A stretch of DNA of 48,411 bases, taken from Dyadobacter luteus. Its GTDB lineage: Bacteria; Bacteroidota; Bacteroidia; Cytophagales; Spirosomataceae. Shown here one piece after another: positions 27,457-36,471 of this stretch. Position 1 is the first letter of the stretch. Every line of letters begins with the position of its first letter. Under the pieces are notes generated by a model. That model had not been told where the DNA came from and did no database searches. It saw nothing but the letters and a program-made list of their open reading frames with translations. Both the position numbers and the translations under genes were made by a program. The stretch lies in assembly GCF_003383615.1 (NCBI RefSeq), contig NZ_QNUL01000038.1, positions 1 through 48,411 of the forward strand, given 5' to 3'.

Positions 27457-27843
27457 ATGTTAAAACGTGCAGCTACTGTCGCAATCATTGACGACAGCGC
27501 AATAATCAGATATTCAGTAAATTACGTATTAAAATCTAAAGGATTTCCTGTACTGTTCGAAGCAGACAATGGCGCTGTCTGCCTTGAAATCATGACGAGC
27601 CTCGCCGTTTTCCCAGATATTCTCATTCTTGATATCGAAATGCCGGTAATGGATGGATATACAACAGCAAGCATCGTAAAAAAGAATTGGCCAACCATTC
27701 AAATTATTGCATTCTCCGGAAGAGAAGATCAGGCAAGTATCAGCCGAAGTATAAAAGCGGGTGCAGATTACTTCTTTTCAAAAAATGATGACCTCAATAA
27801 CCTTTTGGATTTACTTCATAAAATCTCTGGTAACCACCTATAA
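27457..27843 (+). CDS. Single-domain response regulator (CheY-like receiver)
   Basis: 128 residues consisting only of a receiver domain. The acidic pair is IDD (residues 11-13), the phospho-acceptor is Asp59 in ILILDIEMPVMDGY, the conserved Ser is in IAFSGRE and Lys109 in YFFSKND. All residues needed for phosphorylation are present, but there is no output domain, so it should act by binding a partner or in a phosphorelay. It directly follows the AraC gene. The nearest visible kinase is at 42086, which has no receiver of its own. Confidence 0.88.
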   Translation: MLKRAATVAIIDDSAIIRYSVNYVLKSKGFPVLFEADNGAVCLEIMTSLAVFPDILILDIEMPVMDGYTTASIVKKNWPTIQIIAFSGREDQASISRSIKAGADYFFSKNDDLNNLLDLLHKISGNHL

Positions 27844-28360
27844 TTACGTTTTATACTTTTTATGATTTACAGTTCATTTGACAATACCTGCTGAATACAA
27901 CGTTATAGATAATGAATGATCTTTCCTATATGATCAAAAAAAAAGACAATTATTATTATCTCAAAGTCTTCAATAAGAGATACTAATCATACAAGTTTAG
28001 ATCACAAATGTATATGTTATCCTTTCGAATACTAGACTACAACTTACATTTATAGCGTGTAATCGATAAACTGCACATCAATCTTTCAAATATCCAGCAC
28101 TTATTCTATTAAAATATAGAATAATTACCCTTCTCACCTAGCAACTTTGCTATTTATACACACTTCACATATTACTACATTTGATACATTAAAATTAACT
28201 GACGAGCAAATAAGATATAATTGTATTTCTCAGTTCAGCAACAGCCTGTATCTTATTTTAACGCCCATCTCATTAAATATGATCAACAGACTTTTTAATG
28301 ATGTTAGTATGACAGGATTTCCATAGTAAGATTACCCCTTCTTTATTAAAATACTACAGT
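27844..28360. other. AT-rich intergenic region
   Basis: 517 bp between two receiver-type genes. No supported frame, strong hairpin or repeat; several homopolymer A and T runs. Confidence 0.5.
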
Positions 28361-28738
28361 ATGAAAAAGTTATTCTTTTTTGACCAGATTAAGGAGAACA
28401 AAGACATAGGATTCCTTCCACATCACTGGCGCCTGGAACGCGTGGGAACAATAAGCGAAGTATTGAATCATCCCTTTTTCTGTATGTCTGGTGAAAAGCC
28501 TGACGTCTTCATGGCCAGACCTGGCTCTCCGGTTAGTGAAATGGCTGTATTTCTACGGTATTTAAAACGCCACCGCCCGAATGTACCCTTTGTGCTTGTC
28601 ATTCACGATGATCGGCATGAGGAAGTATGGCGTACTCTGCTTAAAGGAGTTGACATTCTACTTTTAAAGCGAGCATCAGTAAGTGGCTATCTGGATCATT
28701 TTACCAATGCAATGTCAAAACACATTCAAACATCCTGA
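28361..28738 (+). CDS. Degenerate receiver-like protein
   Basis: 125 residues with the strand-helix order of a receiver: MKKLFFFDQ, KPDVFMARPG, VPFVLVIHDD, GVDILLLKRAS. The phospho-acceptor position after strand 3 is Arg (VFMAR) instead of Asp, while the Lys near the end is kept. There is no output domain. It cannot be phosphorylated in the usual way and could act as a partner or decoy for other regulators. The gene at 34621 also has Arg at the corresponding position. Identification rests on fold pattern only. Confidence 0.5.
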   Translation: MKKLFFFDQIKENKDIGFLPHHWRLERVGTISEVLNHPFFCMSGEKPDVFMARPGSPVSEMAVFLRYLKRHRPNVPFVLVIHDDRHEEVWRTLLKGVDILLLKRASVSGYLDHFTNAMSKHIQTS

Positions 28739-29385
28739 CAATCCCTCAAATATACACGTTAATTTCCGGATCTATCGTGTAGTGAACGTATGCCATTTCC
28801 CTGCAAATCACCTTATCATCAGATAAAGGTGAATAGTTGTTGTAAAATCAACAGACTTATAAAAAGTACGTACTATTCAAAATTAGATCAATAAGACAAT
28901 CACAAAATATACTTGGTTCTATAGCAATCATCCTATCCTCAAAATAGAATCATTGCTATTTTTTAATAAAGTTACTAATATACCTTTGTTTTACAATGAA
29001 TTAATCAAACAATACACTTCATAATAATAGAAAAGTATTAACCAAAATCAACACACTATTGCATGAGAAATAATATACTTAAAAATACTCCTTCAAGTTG
29101 CATATCGCAACAATCAAATAGTTTTCAGCTCCTTTCAGATATTTAAATACTAACAGAATTTCAAAACTGGTGAGTGACTAATTTGAGCATTCACTATGGG
29201 AAAATTTTATTCTATCTGAATTTTATTTACTACCAGCGGAAGATTTCCAAAAGTGTTTATCAGATAAGTCACGGGCAAAGCTATTTCAAATTTGCTATCT
29301 GTAAACAGATTCGTTCGGCAGCTGCAGATTTAGAGACCAACGCAAAACCCGACAACCACAGACACACTTTCAAATCATTAAGATA
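28739..29385. other. Intergenic region
   Basis: 647 bp. AAAATAG (about 28950) and CTATTTT form a small AT-rich hairpin followed by TTAATA, a weak terminator candidate. A 71-codon frame (29174-29389) shows no family features. Confidence 0.4.
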
Positions 29386-30060
29386 TTGAAATACAATTGT
29401 ACATATTTTCATGTAACCTTTAACCGAATCGCATTGTTGCGCCAGTTTCTACCGGGATTTGTCCTGCTACTAACTGCTTTGACATTGTCATATGCAGAGG
29501 AACCGGCTCGGGAATATGGTGTTTCTGTATTTGGGAAGGTTTTGGGGATTCATGAACATAGTGCCTTGGCGATAAGTGGCGATCTGTATCTCGAAGGTGC
29601 TGAGATAACCGGCTCAGGCACGCTCCTGTTGACAGACAAAAAAGTACAGCGTATCCGTGCTTCGCATAGTACCGTAAGCAAGCTGGAAATTAACAATCCC
29701 ACACGTGTCCTACTACACGGTGAGCTGCATATATACCATAAGTTAATTGTAAAACATGGTGTAATGGATTCCAGTAATGCATTACTTACGCTGGCAGACA
29801 GTAGTACGGTAGCTCTTTTGCAAGGTGGTTCACTGCTTGATTCTATACACTACCGGACAGCAGAAGTACCCCTTTCTTCTACCAAAGTCCGGAACTGGCC
29901 AGTGCCCCTTACAGAGCAACTTGCGGATTTACTAAAACCTCACATAAGCATTTTTGATTGTATCACATTTTGTCCTTTTGACACCAGTTTGTCTGAGCCG
30001 ACATATAGCGAAGTTTTTTCTCCTCCAGAGCAGTGTCCTGTCCGGTACCACAGACTCTAA
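29386..30060 (+). CDS. Secreted hypothetical protein with beta-repeat surface motif
   Basis: 224 residues with TTG as the only available start. A hydrophobic signal segment (LLRQFLPGFVLLLTALTLSY) precedes the mature part. Residues about 60-145 read SGTLLLTDKKVQRIRASH, KLEINNPTRVLLHGELHIYH, KLIVKHGVMDSSNALLTLAD. This is the L-x-I-N-N-P pattern followed by stepwise strands often seen in Bacteroidota surface proteins with parallel-beta repeats. It lies 72 bp upstream of P3 and may be co-transcribed with it. The function is unknown. Confidence 0.55.
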   Translation: MKYNCTYFHVTFNRIALLRQFLPGFVLLLTALTLSYAEEPAREYGVSVFGKVLGIHEHSALAISGDLYLEGAEITGSGTLLLTDKKVQRIRASHSTVSKLEINNPTRVLLHGELHIYHKLIVKHGVMDSSNALLTLADSSTVALLQGGSLLDSIHYRTAEVPLSSTKVRNWPVPLTEQLADLLKPHISIFDCITFCPFDTSLSEPTYSEVFSPPEQCPVRYHRL

Positions 30061-30132
30061 AGCATCAATCCTGGTAGCTTACCGCCATCACGATGCAAAA
30101 AACTAACATAAAATCATTCATTGTATACGATC

Positions 30133-30807
30133 ATGAAAATTAAACATATATTTCTTACCTCACTTGTAGCATTACTAAGCACTACGTTCTCGTTTGCACA
30201 GGTGAAGATAGGTACCAATCCGACAGCGATTGAAGCTACTTCCAATCTCGAAGTGGAAGCGTCCACTGCTAACAGACAATTTAAAGTCAACCGTACAAGT
30301 GGACAAGTGACTATTAAAGACGGGACTGAAGGATTAGGAAAAGTGTTAACATCGGATGCCAACGGAAACGCAAGCTGGACAAATTTGACATCTGCGTTTA
30401 GAATGACAAGCATCTTCTCTTCTACACCACCGTATTATGAAAACGCAGGCGATCCTACTATCTATCGTCTCATTCCCGCGCAGACGGTAGTAATAGATCA
30501 AGATGGTGGATGTACGTCAGGGGCCAACCCAAAGTATACCGTCGTACAGCCTGGTACTTACACAATCATGGGAGGTGTGACAATGTTCCCACAATATGAA
30601 AACACGGCAGCTTCTTTGCGCATATACAAAAATGGTAATGTTTTAAAAACAGTCGGTTCAACCCAGTGGATGGGACAGGTTGGTGCGATGGAAATTACAG
30701 TGGTTGATGTCGCCGCTGTTGGAGATGTGTATGAGCTTAGACTGAATAATAATAAAAATTGGATGCGTCTTTATGAGGCTGATTTCTCAGGAACCCGGAT
30801 AAAATAG
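30133..30807 (+). CDS. Secreted AQVKIGTNPT-family protein (P3)
   Basis: 224 residues from ATG 30133 (MKIKHIFLTSLVALL). A TTG at 30121 extends the frame but spoils the signal peptide. The signal peptide ends TFSFAQ; the constant module is VKIGTNPTAIEATSNLEVEA, with FKVNRTSGQVTIKDGTEG and the hinge KVLTSDANGNASW, very like P2. The variable part (about 90-224) is beta-rich: PGTYTIMGGVTMFPQYENTA, VVDVAAVGDVYELRL, ending EADFSGTRIK, consistent with a jelly-roll domain. A clear hairpin follows the stop and P4 lies 154 bp downstream on the same strand. Confidence 0.75.
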   Translation: MKIKHIFLTSLVALLSTTFSFAQVKIGTNPTAIEATSNLEVEASTANRQFKVNRTSGQVTIKDGTEGLGKVLTSDANGNASWTNLTSAFRMTSIFSSTPPYYENAGDPTIYRLIPAQTVVIDQDGGCTSGANPKYTVVQPGTYTIMGGVTMFPQYENTAASLRIYKNGNVLKTVGSTQWMGQVGAMEITVVDVAAVGDVYELRLNNNKNWMRLYEADFSGTRIK

Positions 30808-30832
30808 AAATTAAAATCGGTAATCTTATTCC

Positions 30833-30869
30833 GATGGCTGGCAAGATTAATTAGTCTTTGCCAGCCATC
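30833..30869 (+). terminator. Hairpin terminator after P3
   Basis: GATGGCTGGCA-AGA pairs with TCTTTGCCAGCCATC: an 11-bp perfect stem plus a bulged extension, 26 bp after the stop. No strong T-tract follows, which is common in Bacteroidota. Confidence 0.6.
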
Positions 30870-30961
30870 AATCTCAAACTATCATTTCAACAGCAAGGAG
30901 TGCAATCCATTGAGCACATTTAGCTTATATTATCAAACACACATACATCCATAATAAGATC

Positions 30962-31756
30962 ATGAAAGTAAAACAAATCCTTATCGCAGCGTCTTTTATT
31001 CTTGCCACCGCGGCTCAGGCACAAGTAAAAGTGGGTAGCAACCCTACCACCATTTCATCCAATGCAGTCCTTGATGTAGAAGGTACAAGCGGCAGCCACA
31101 CGGTGGTGTTGCAGAACGGAAATACAGGAGTGGGAACGGTCACGCCCGGAAATAAAGTAGAGATCAACCAGGGAATAGCTGGTAATTCCGGATTGCGGTT
31201 TTCGCAAATCAACAGCACAACGGTTCCGACCACAACCAAGGCAGCCACTTTGGGTGTAGATAACAATGGAGATGTAGTAGTAGTGGATGGAGCGGTTACA
31301 AGACAATACCTATCTGTAGCCAGAGTAAATAGCTACCAGGGAGTCAGTGGTGGGCAGGATATCGTTTTTAATTCAATTACAAGCGAGAATGGCACAATAC
31401 CCTATAATACCAGCACAGGTGTAGCAACTCTGACGATCGGAAAAACCTATGTAATCACCGCAGCATTACACTTGGCTCAATACTCTGCCGGAAGTTTTGC
31501 ATGGATACGTTATGGATTTGTAAACGCAGAAACCAACAATTTATTGATCCCCACGGGAACGGCCGAAACACAAGCTGCCGGTGCCACAACAGGTTCAGGA
31601 AGCTCCGGAGGAATTTCCGTTATTTACAAAGCCGTTGCCGGAGCCAATACGATCAAACTACGAGCTTTGGATATATTCAACTATGAATTGAATACAGCAG
31701 GTCAGGCTAATATAAGACATGATAGGTATTCCGGATTTGTAGTGTATGAATTATAG
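30962..31756 (+). CDS. Secreted AQVKIGTNPT-family protein, long module (P4)
   Basis: 264 residues. Signal peptide MKVKQILIAASFILATAAQA, then QVKVGSNPTTISSNAVLDVE and the second-type module: SHTVVLQNGNTGVGTVTPGN, KVEINQG, then LGVDNNGDVVVVDGAV (to about residue 112). The C-terminal about 150 residues form a C1q-like domain (VATLTIGKTYVITAALHLAQ, VAGANTIKLRALDIF, ending YSGFVVYEL). The module is shared closely with P5 and the truncated P9, while the C-terminal domains differ. The GTVTPGNK stretch is the start motif of phage-tail-fibre-like secreted proteins in this phylum. Confidence 0.78.
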   Translation: MKVKQILIAASFILATAAQAQVKVGSNPTTISSNAVLDVEGTSGSHTVVLQNGNTGVGTVTPGNKVEINQGIAGNSGLRFSQINSTTVPTTTKAATLGVDNNGDVVVVDGAVTRQYLSVARVNSYQGVSGGQDIVFNSITSENGTIPYNTSTGVATLTIGKTYVITAALHLAQYSAGSFAWIRYGFVNAETNNLLIPTGTAETQAAGATTGSGSSGGISVIYKAVAGANTIKLRALDIFNYELNTAGQANIRHDRYSGFVVYEL

Positions 31757-32364
31757 TTCATATGCAAATCAATTGAAACTTTATCAATTCAAGACAAACT
31801 GATTTCAAGAAAAACCAACCAGTCCCTTTCCAAATCTCTGTCTTGTATCTTCAAAATTGCGACATAGAACCCGGCAGGAATCTTCTATGTTGCAATTTTT
31901 GTTTGGAATATATACGAGGTATGCAGAATTACCACTTATTCAAGTCCTGTACTTAATGGATCCAGACCGGTTGTTCGCAAATATCCAGGAGGCACTGATA
32001 CTTTATCTTTACCAAAATGGCAAAATTCGGCTACAACTGACAACATTACAGCAACCATGAAAGGCCCCAAGTATGCTCTGTTAAACATATTACGCAATTC
32101 AACATACAAACGACAACAGAGCATCATTTATACCTATGTTTTTCTAATACTCCAGGATTATTAGAAAGTCAAAACCAGAGGATGCTATTCAATTCGCCTC
32201 CATTCTGGCGTCTCTATGTCGGGCTTTCTCCCCATTGAGGACTAACCATACGCACAATACGAGGTCAAAGCACAGTCTGACCTCTTGGCGATTAAATACC
32301 ATTCACGAAAATACAATGCACATCCTCAGGTATAAACGTGTATACAGGATACCATGCAAAGCAA
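31757..32364. other. Intergenic region with a possible coding remnant
   Basis: 608 bp. In one plus-strand frame, 31920-32070 reads SSPVLNGSRPVVRKYPGGTD and TLSLPKWQNSATTDNITAT, which looks like a secreted-protein fragment without start or context. A competing 67-codon frame covers the same bases. No intact gene. Confidence 0.35.
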
Positions 32365-32799
32365 TTATATATTCTTGTACCTGAGATAAATAACCCTGCG
32401 TTCTGAGTGACTGGATAAACTCTGAATCAAAGGTACGTAAAATGCATAACCTGTTTCTTGCTTAATTAAATCAGAAAAATACAATACAGGTATTTGCTTA
32501 GTCCCCTCATCATCCAACTTAAATATTTTATCCCCAAAATCATAATCATATCCACTTACCACTGGCATCAAAATTCTCAGCACCAGAGAACTGTCTCGAT
32601 CACCATCAGGTAATGATAAACGAAACACTACCCTGCTCTTGTACTTTGTAACGGATCGTTTGATTTGAATATTGTGAGTAAAATCTGTTGCACTTGAAGT
32701 CCTTTCCAAATTCAATTCTACCACATTTTTATATTTTTGTGCATATAAATCAGAACATAAAAACACAAACAAAAAAATAATTAATTGGTAATTTTTCAT
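32365..32799 (-). CDS. Secreted hypothetical protein, 144 aa
   Basis: A signal peptide (MKNYQLIIFLFVFLCSDLYAQ) and a mature part of about 123 residues that is basic and beta-rich: KNVVELNLERTSSATDFTHN, VVFRLSLPDGDRDSS, GYAFYVPLIQS. I recognise no domain. It stands alone on the minus strand in an AT-rich stretch. Signal peptide and even codon pattern argue that it is real. Confidence 0.6.
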   Translation of the reverse strand: MKNYQLIIFLFVFLCSDLYAQKYKNVVELNLERTSSATDFTHNIQIKRSVTKYKSRVVFRLSLPDGDRDSSLVLRILMPVVSGYDYDFGDKIFKLDDEGTKQIPVLYFSDLIKQETGYAFYVPLIQSLSSHSERRVIYLRYKNI

Positions 32800-33138
32800 A
32801 ATAAATAGTGGGTAATTGAACTTAACATAACGTCTTTTATACTCACAAATATCGATCAGATTATTTTAACATAGAATAAAAAATAAATACAAATCATTCT
32901 ACTATAAATTAGCTATTATTCTACAAGATACTAATCCGTTAAAATTCAGAATAATATTAACTTAGCAGCATCATAATACATCGCCAGAAAAAGGCATAAA
33001 CACCCTTCCAAAAATAACTATATTCAAAATTTCATGATAAAATAATTACACACGTACAGCCATCTCAATTATTCAATTTGTGTGTATCTATTAGCTTTCA
33101 TTGTGTCATAAAGTATCAAAGAGTAAAGTAATGTGAAA

Positions 33139-33170
33139 TGGTTTCCCGAAATTCGGGAAACCACTTTTTT
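33139..33170 (+). terminator. Rho-independent terminator without an upstream gene
   Basis: TGGTTTCCCG (33139-33148), loop AAATT, CGGGAAACCA (33154-33163), then CTTTTTT. A textbook plus-strand terminator, but no plus-strand gene ends within 1.3 kb upstream. It may terminate an unannotated small RNA or be left from a deleted gene. The rest of 32800-33283 is AT-rich with no supported gene. Confidence 0.7.
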
Positions 33171-33283
33171 ATCTATCCAAAATTTCCTGTTGATCATCAG
33201 ATCTGCCTCACCCATCCCTTATAAGCAAGAAAGCCCGGATTCGAATTGAATCCAGGCCTTGCCAGCTGAACCTTAATCTTAAA

Positions 33284-33437
33284 AAAAGCCTTACTGCATT
33301 GATAAGTGTGTGTAGTGTGAACCAGAGTCATTAACAGTCGCCACGTAATCAAAAAACGTAAAGCTTAACCTGTATCCGCAGCATGGCATCCATGAAGAAA
33401 TCATGGAGGCATTAGTTATAGTATTTTCGTTCTTGAA
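33284..33437 (-). repeat. 154-bp direct repeat, copy 1
   Basis: Identical to 34403-34556 at 150 of 154 positions with no gaps, same orientation. Read on the minus strand it is an open C-terminal-like segment (ITNASMISSWMPCCGYRLSF ... VNDSGSHYTHLS) ending in TAA at 33291-33293. It begins 46 bp beyond the P5 stop. Three of the four differences change the amino acid, so it is not obviously under coding constraint. Confidence 0.85.
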
Positions 33438-33482
33438 ACGAAGGGCTCATTTCTGATTGATAGTAAGAAGTGGCTATATCTT

Positions 33483-34280
33483 CTATTGATGAACTAGCGT
33501 CATCCCTAATGAAAAATAATACAAGTTATCAAAACTGCCAGCGTTAGCACCGTAACCAATATAAACCTTGTCGCCTGCTTGAAGAGGTAAATATTGAAAG
33601 CCATTAAGAGTAGTTGGCGTGCTCGCAACTAACGTATAATCACTCGCAACCAATGTGGTTGTTGCACCGCGGATACGAAAGTAGTCAACCCGAAAATTCG
33701 ATAGTGTATTACACTGAACAATTAGTTTGGCAGAAACCTGATAAAGACCCGAAACCGGAACGGTTGCTTGACCAGTTGTTGGATTGTACATTGACGACGG
33801 GTCATACACCAGCTGATTTGGAATTAGATTGCCGGTTCCACCAGTCGTAGTTTGTATTAATACACTGTATGAATTATAGTTCGTAACTCCTCTGTCATAA
33901 AGAAAAGAATGTGAAGCTGAAGAATTTACAGTCACGACATCTCCATTATTATCCACTCCGATCGGACTTACATTAGCTTGTGTTTTGGGGCTAACTGATG
34001 TCAAATTCGTAAGCCGCAAACCAGAACTGTTGGTGCTTCCCGAATTTATCTCCAGTTTATTTGCTGGTGTCACCGTACCTACACCTGTGTTTCCATTCTG
34101 CAATACTACGGTGTGGCTGCCGGTGTTTCCTTCCACATCTAGCACTGCGTTGGTTGAAATGGTTGTTGGGTTAGTTCCTATTTTGACCTGAGCGACAGCG
34201 ACATGGGCTGCCAAATTAAAAATTGCCGGGATTACGAATAACCTTATTAAGGTACATGGTTTGATAAATTGTTGGATCAT
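33483..34280 (-). CDS. Secreted AQVKIGTNPT-family protein with C1q-like domain (P5)
   Basis: 265 residues. Signal peptide to HVAVAQ (about residue 31), then VKIGTNPTTISTNAVLDVEG, SHTVVLQNGNTGVGTVTPAN, KLEINSG, and the hinge IGVDNNGDVVTVNSSAS (to about residue 124). The C-terminal domain has the C1q pattern: TGQATVPVSGLYQVSAKLIV, LQAGDKVYIGYGANAG, ending YYFSLGMTLVHQ. The module is nearly that of P4 and P9. The gene sits exactly between two 154-bp direct repeats, so it could be lost or gained by recombination. The regulator gene at 34621 lies upstream on the same strand. Confidence 0.78.
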   Translation of the reverse strand: MIQQFIKPCTLIRLFVIPAIFNLAAHVAVAQVKIGTNPTTISTNAVLDVEGNTGSHTVVLQNGNTGVGTVTPANKLEINSGSTNSSGLRLTNLTSVSPKTQANVSPIGVDNNGDVVTVNSSASHSFLYDRGVTNYNSYSVLIQTTTGGTGNLIPNQLVYDPSSMYNPTTGQATVPVSGLYQVSAKLIVQCNTLSNFRVDYFRIRGATTTLVASDYTLVASTPTTLNGFQYLPLQAGDKVYIGYGANAGSFDNLYYFSLGMTLVHQ

Positions 34281-34402
34281 GTGATTAATTATTTAAAATT
34301 GAATATCCATTTTTTAAATTTAGCGCTACACTTCTAACTGATCTTAAGTTGCAGATTGTTAGTTACTTATAGAATTGAAGACTTGTGGCCGCGGAAGTCA
34401 GG

Positions 34403-34556
34403 AAAAGCCTTATTGGATTGATAAGTGTGTGTAGTGTGAACCAGAGTCATTAACAGTCACCACGTAATCAGAAAACGTAAAGCTTAACCTGTATCCGCAG
34501 CATGGCATCCATGAAGAAATCATGGAGGCATTAGTTATAGTATTTTCGTTCTTGAA
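34403..34556 (-). repeat. 154-bp direct repeat, copy 2
   Basis: Second copy of the repeat at 33284-33437. Here the open segment gains an ATG at 34559, giving a 49-codon frame (34559-34410) that starts MFKNENTITNASMISSWMPC and ends VNDSGSHYTHLSIQ. It has no signal peptide and looks like the orphan C-terminus of a lost secreted paralogue rather than a gene. Confidence 0.85.
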
Positions 34557-34620
34557 CATTTTATAAAAGGAGGATTTACAAGTTTCATATTCAGCTGTAA
34601 TAGCCTATGTCATCCTGCAA

Positions 34621-35268
34621 CTATTTTAGCAATGCAACTCTGCGATCGTACACCCCGAAATCGATATCCTGACTCTCCAGAGTACTCTTCAACTGAAATA
34701 CATTGCTAACACTGAGCTTGCGAAAGATATTAGATTTGATAGTACTGATTGTTGAGGCTTTTCTGGACAACTCCGCTGCGATCCAGGTCGTCTTCTTACC
34801 TTCCAGAATATATCTGGCAATTCTGTATTCATTGACCGTAAGAGGGGTTGGCTTCTTGATTTTCGCTACCTTCTGTGTATCATGCAAATCCAATAATAAC
34901 CAGAATATATCCTGACTCACATATCTCCTCCCCTCTAAAACATCATGGAAGCATTTGGTAAATTCTTTCAATTCTGAGTCAATGGACAAAAATCCGCTTA
35001 CCCCCGCATTCAGATAACCGGCAACCACATCAAGCTCTGCCATTACTCCTATGACAATGAGGTTGGCTGTCGGATATCTCAACCTTGCTCCTGGAATATC
35101 ATTTGTATTTTCCTGATCTGCACGGATCACGACCACATCAGGATTTACTTGACTCTCGGACCTGATCGTCTCTGATTCGGCTAATGTATATTCAGGAAAG
35201 GTGTCCTTCAGGAAGCCAATGGTTCCATATCGGTAAAAGGGGATTCTGTCGACGACTAGAATTGTCAT
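34621..35268 (-). CDS. Atypical NarL/FixJ response regulator lacking the phospho-acceptor
   Basis: 215 residues. The N-terminal receiver-like domain (1 to about 120) keeps ILVVD but has Arg49 where the acceptor Asp should be (NPDVVVIRAD). Ile replaces the conserved Lys (GFLSID). The C-terminal LuxR-type helix-turn-helix is intact (LTVNEYRIARYILEGKKTTW, IAAELSRKASTISTIKSNIF, RKLSV). It should bind DNA independently of phosphorylation, possibly through another signal. It lies between P5 and the T9SS-exported pair, all on the minus strand. The AXSTISTIKSN recognition helix resembles that of the gene at 40807. Confidence 0.8.
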   Translation of the reverse strand: MTILVVDRIPFYRYGTIGFLKDTFPEYTLAESETIRSESQVNPDVVVIRADQENTNDIPGARLRYPTANLIVIGVMAELDVVAGYLNAGVSGFLSIDSELKEFTKCFHDVLEGRRYVSQDIFWLLLDLHDTQKVAKIKKPTPLTVNEYRIARYILEGKKTTWIAAELSRKASTISTIKSNIFRKLSVSNVFQLKSTLESQDIDFGVYDRRVALLK

Positions 35269-35359
35269 AACTTTAATATTTTAATGGTAAAAAAATGGAG
35301 GGCGGCTACACATAGCTTTACCAGTTTGAACTCGGATTCAATTAACATTGTCAGTGAAG

Positions 35360-35390
35360 GGCATCTTTCCGGAATCTCCGGAAAGATGCC
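35360..35390 (-). terminator. Strong hairpin after the secreted pair
   Basis: GGCATCTTTCCGGA (35360-35373), loop ATC, TCCGGAAAGATGCC (35377-35390): a perfect 14-bp stem 24 bp beyond the minus-strand stop at 35414. No T-tract, but position and strength fit a transcript end. Confidence 0.65.
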
Positions 35391-35413
35391 TGCATTACCG
35401 ACATGCGCATTTT

Positions 35414-36451
35414 CTATTTATTGACAACAATCTTCTGCGAAGACTTCACGCCATTCTTACGGGTTACATCTACAATGTAAATTCCGGAATGCAATTTGGT
35501 TACATCAATCCCCGATTCGTCCTGCGCTCCGGCCTGATAGATCACTTTTCCGTCCAGGCTCAAAATTTGCACTTTTGCAACCTCTGAAACTTCACGAATG
35601 TATAACCTACTAGCTACCGGATTAGGATATACGGAGAGATCCTTTTCGATTCCGTCGAACCGTATGGATTTTACAGAACTGTAGGCGAAAGTCTGGTCTT
35701 TATCAACCATTCTTAGGCGGTACAAATTTTCGCCATTAATTGGCTGGGTGTGCTTAGATGTGTAGTCGACTAAAATGTCACTTTCTCCCTTAGACACTAC
35801 TTTATCGATTACTGCCCACTGTTTACCATTAGCACTATGCTGGACCTCAAAGTAGTCACTGTTTGTCTCCGCAGTTGTAGCCCAAGTCATCTGTGCTATT
35901 TTCCCCTCTTTCGAAACATTGAATGAAACAAGGGTAACTGGAAGCGGTGCGCTCGTATATATCGCCACAGCATCATCATTCGTTTCACTTGCATATAGAT
36001 CTCCAGGAGGAGTCAAGTTTGCTAGAAAACCTGTATTATTAGTTGTCGTTGCTTGCATGATTGGCAGACTAACTAAATTAATCTCATATATAACGTCAGC
36101 GGCCATTGTAAGATCCTTAGAAGTCCCAATATAGGTGTTCTGGCTCGCAATGTACTGCCAGTTGAAAAATTCAGCTCCATCTCCAGTCGGCATGACAGAA
36201 GGACTGCCTTGTAAATTATTTAATGTAATTGTAACTCGTGCATGGCTTATACCGAGATCATCGCTACTCAAAGGTTGATCCAGAATTTCAGCTACTATTT
36301 TGAAACCAATGGTAGCTGTTCCGGGGTAAGATGCCGGAGACGGAATAACAGTAGGGCTAATCAAAGCCATGTCAACCGACTGAGCCTTAGCCGCAAAAGC
36401 GACTGAAACCATCAATAATATTGCCAGAAAGTTGTTTAAAATCTTTTTCAT
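35414..36451 (-). CDS. T9SS-exported surface protein with C-terminal sorting domain
   Basis: 345 residues. A signal peptide (AILLMVSVAFAAKAQ) precedes a beta domain (about 25-170) and LPVTLVSFNVSKEGKIAQMT, W-x-T-x-x-E-x-N-S-D-Y-F-E-V-Q-H. That last is the common Bacteroidota fibronectin-like stretch. The final about 75 residues are a type A T9SS sorting domain: LSVYPNPVASRLYI, VQILSLDGKVIYQAG, LHSGIYIVDVTRKNGVKSSQ, KIVV. The protein should cross the outer membrane by T9SS and be anchored or released. It follows the 36472 gene by 20 bp and is probably in one operon with it. Confidence 0.88.
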   Translation of the reverse strand: MKKILNNFLAILLMVSVAFAAKAQSVDMALISPTVIPSPASYPGTATIGFKIVAEILDQPLSSDDLGISHARVTITLNNLQGSPSVMPTGDGAEFFNWQYIASQNTYIGTSKDLTMAADVIYEINLVSLPIMQATTTNNTGFLANLTPPGDLYASETNDDAVAIYTSAPLPVTLVSFNVSKEGKIAQMTWATTAETNSDYFEVQHSANGKQWAVIDKVVSKGESDILVDYTSKHTQPINGENLYRLRMVDKDQTFAYSSVKSIRFDGIEKDLSVYPNPVASRLYIREVSEVAKVQILSLDGKVIYQAGAQDESGIDVTKLHSGIYIVDVTRKNGVKSSQKIVVNK

Positions 36452-36471
36452 AATATTTGTAATGTCTGGTT

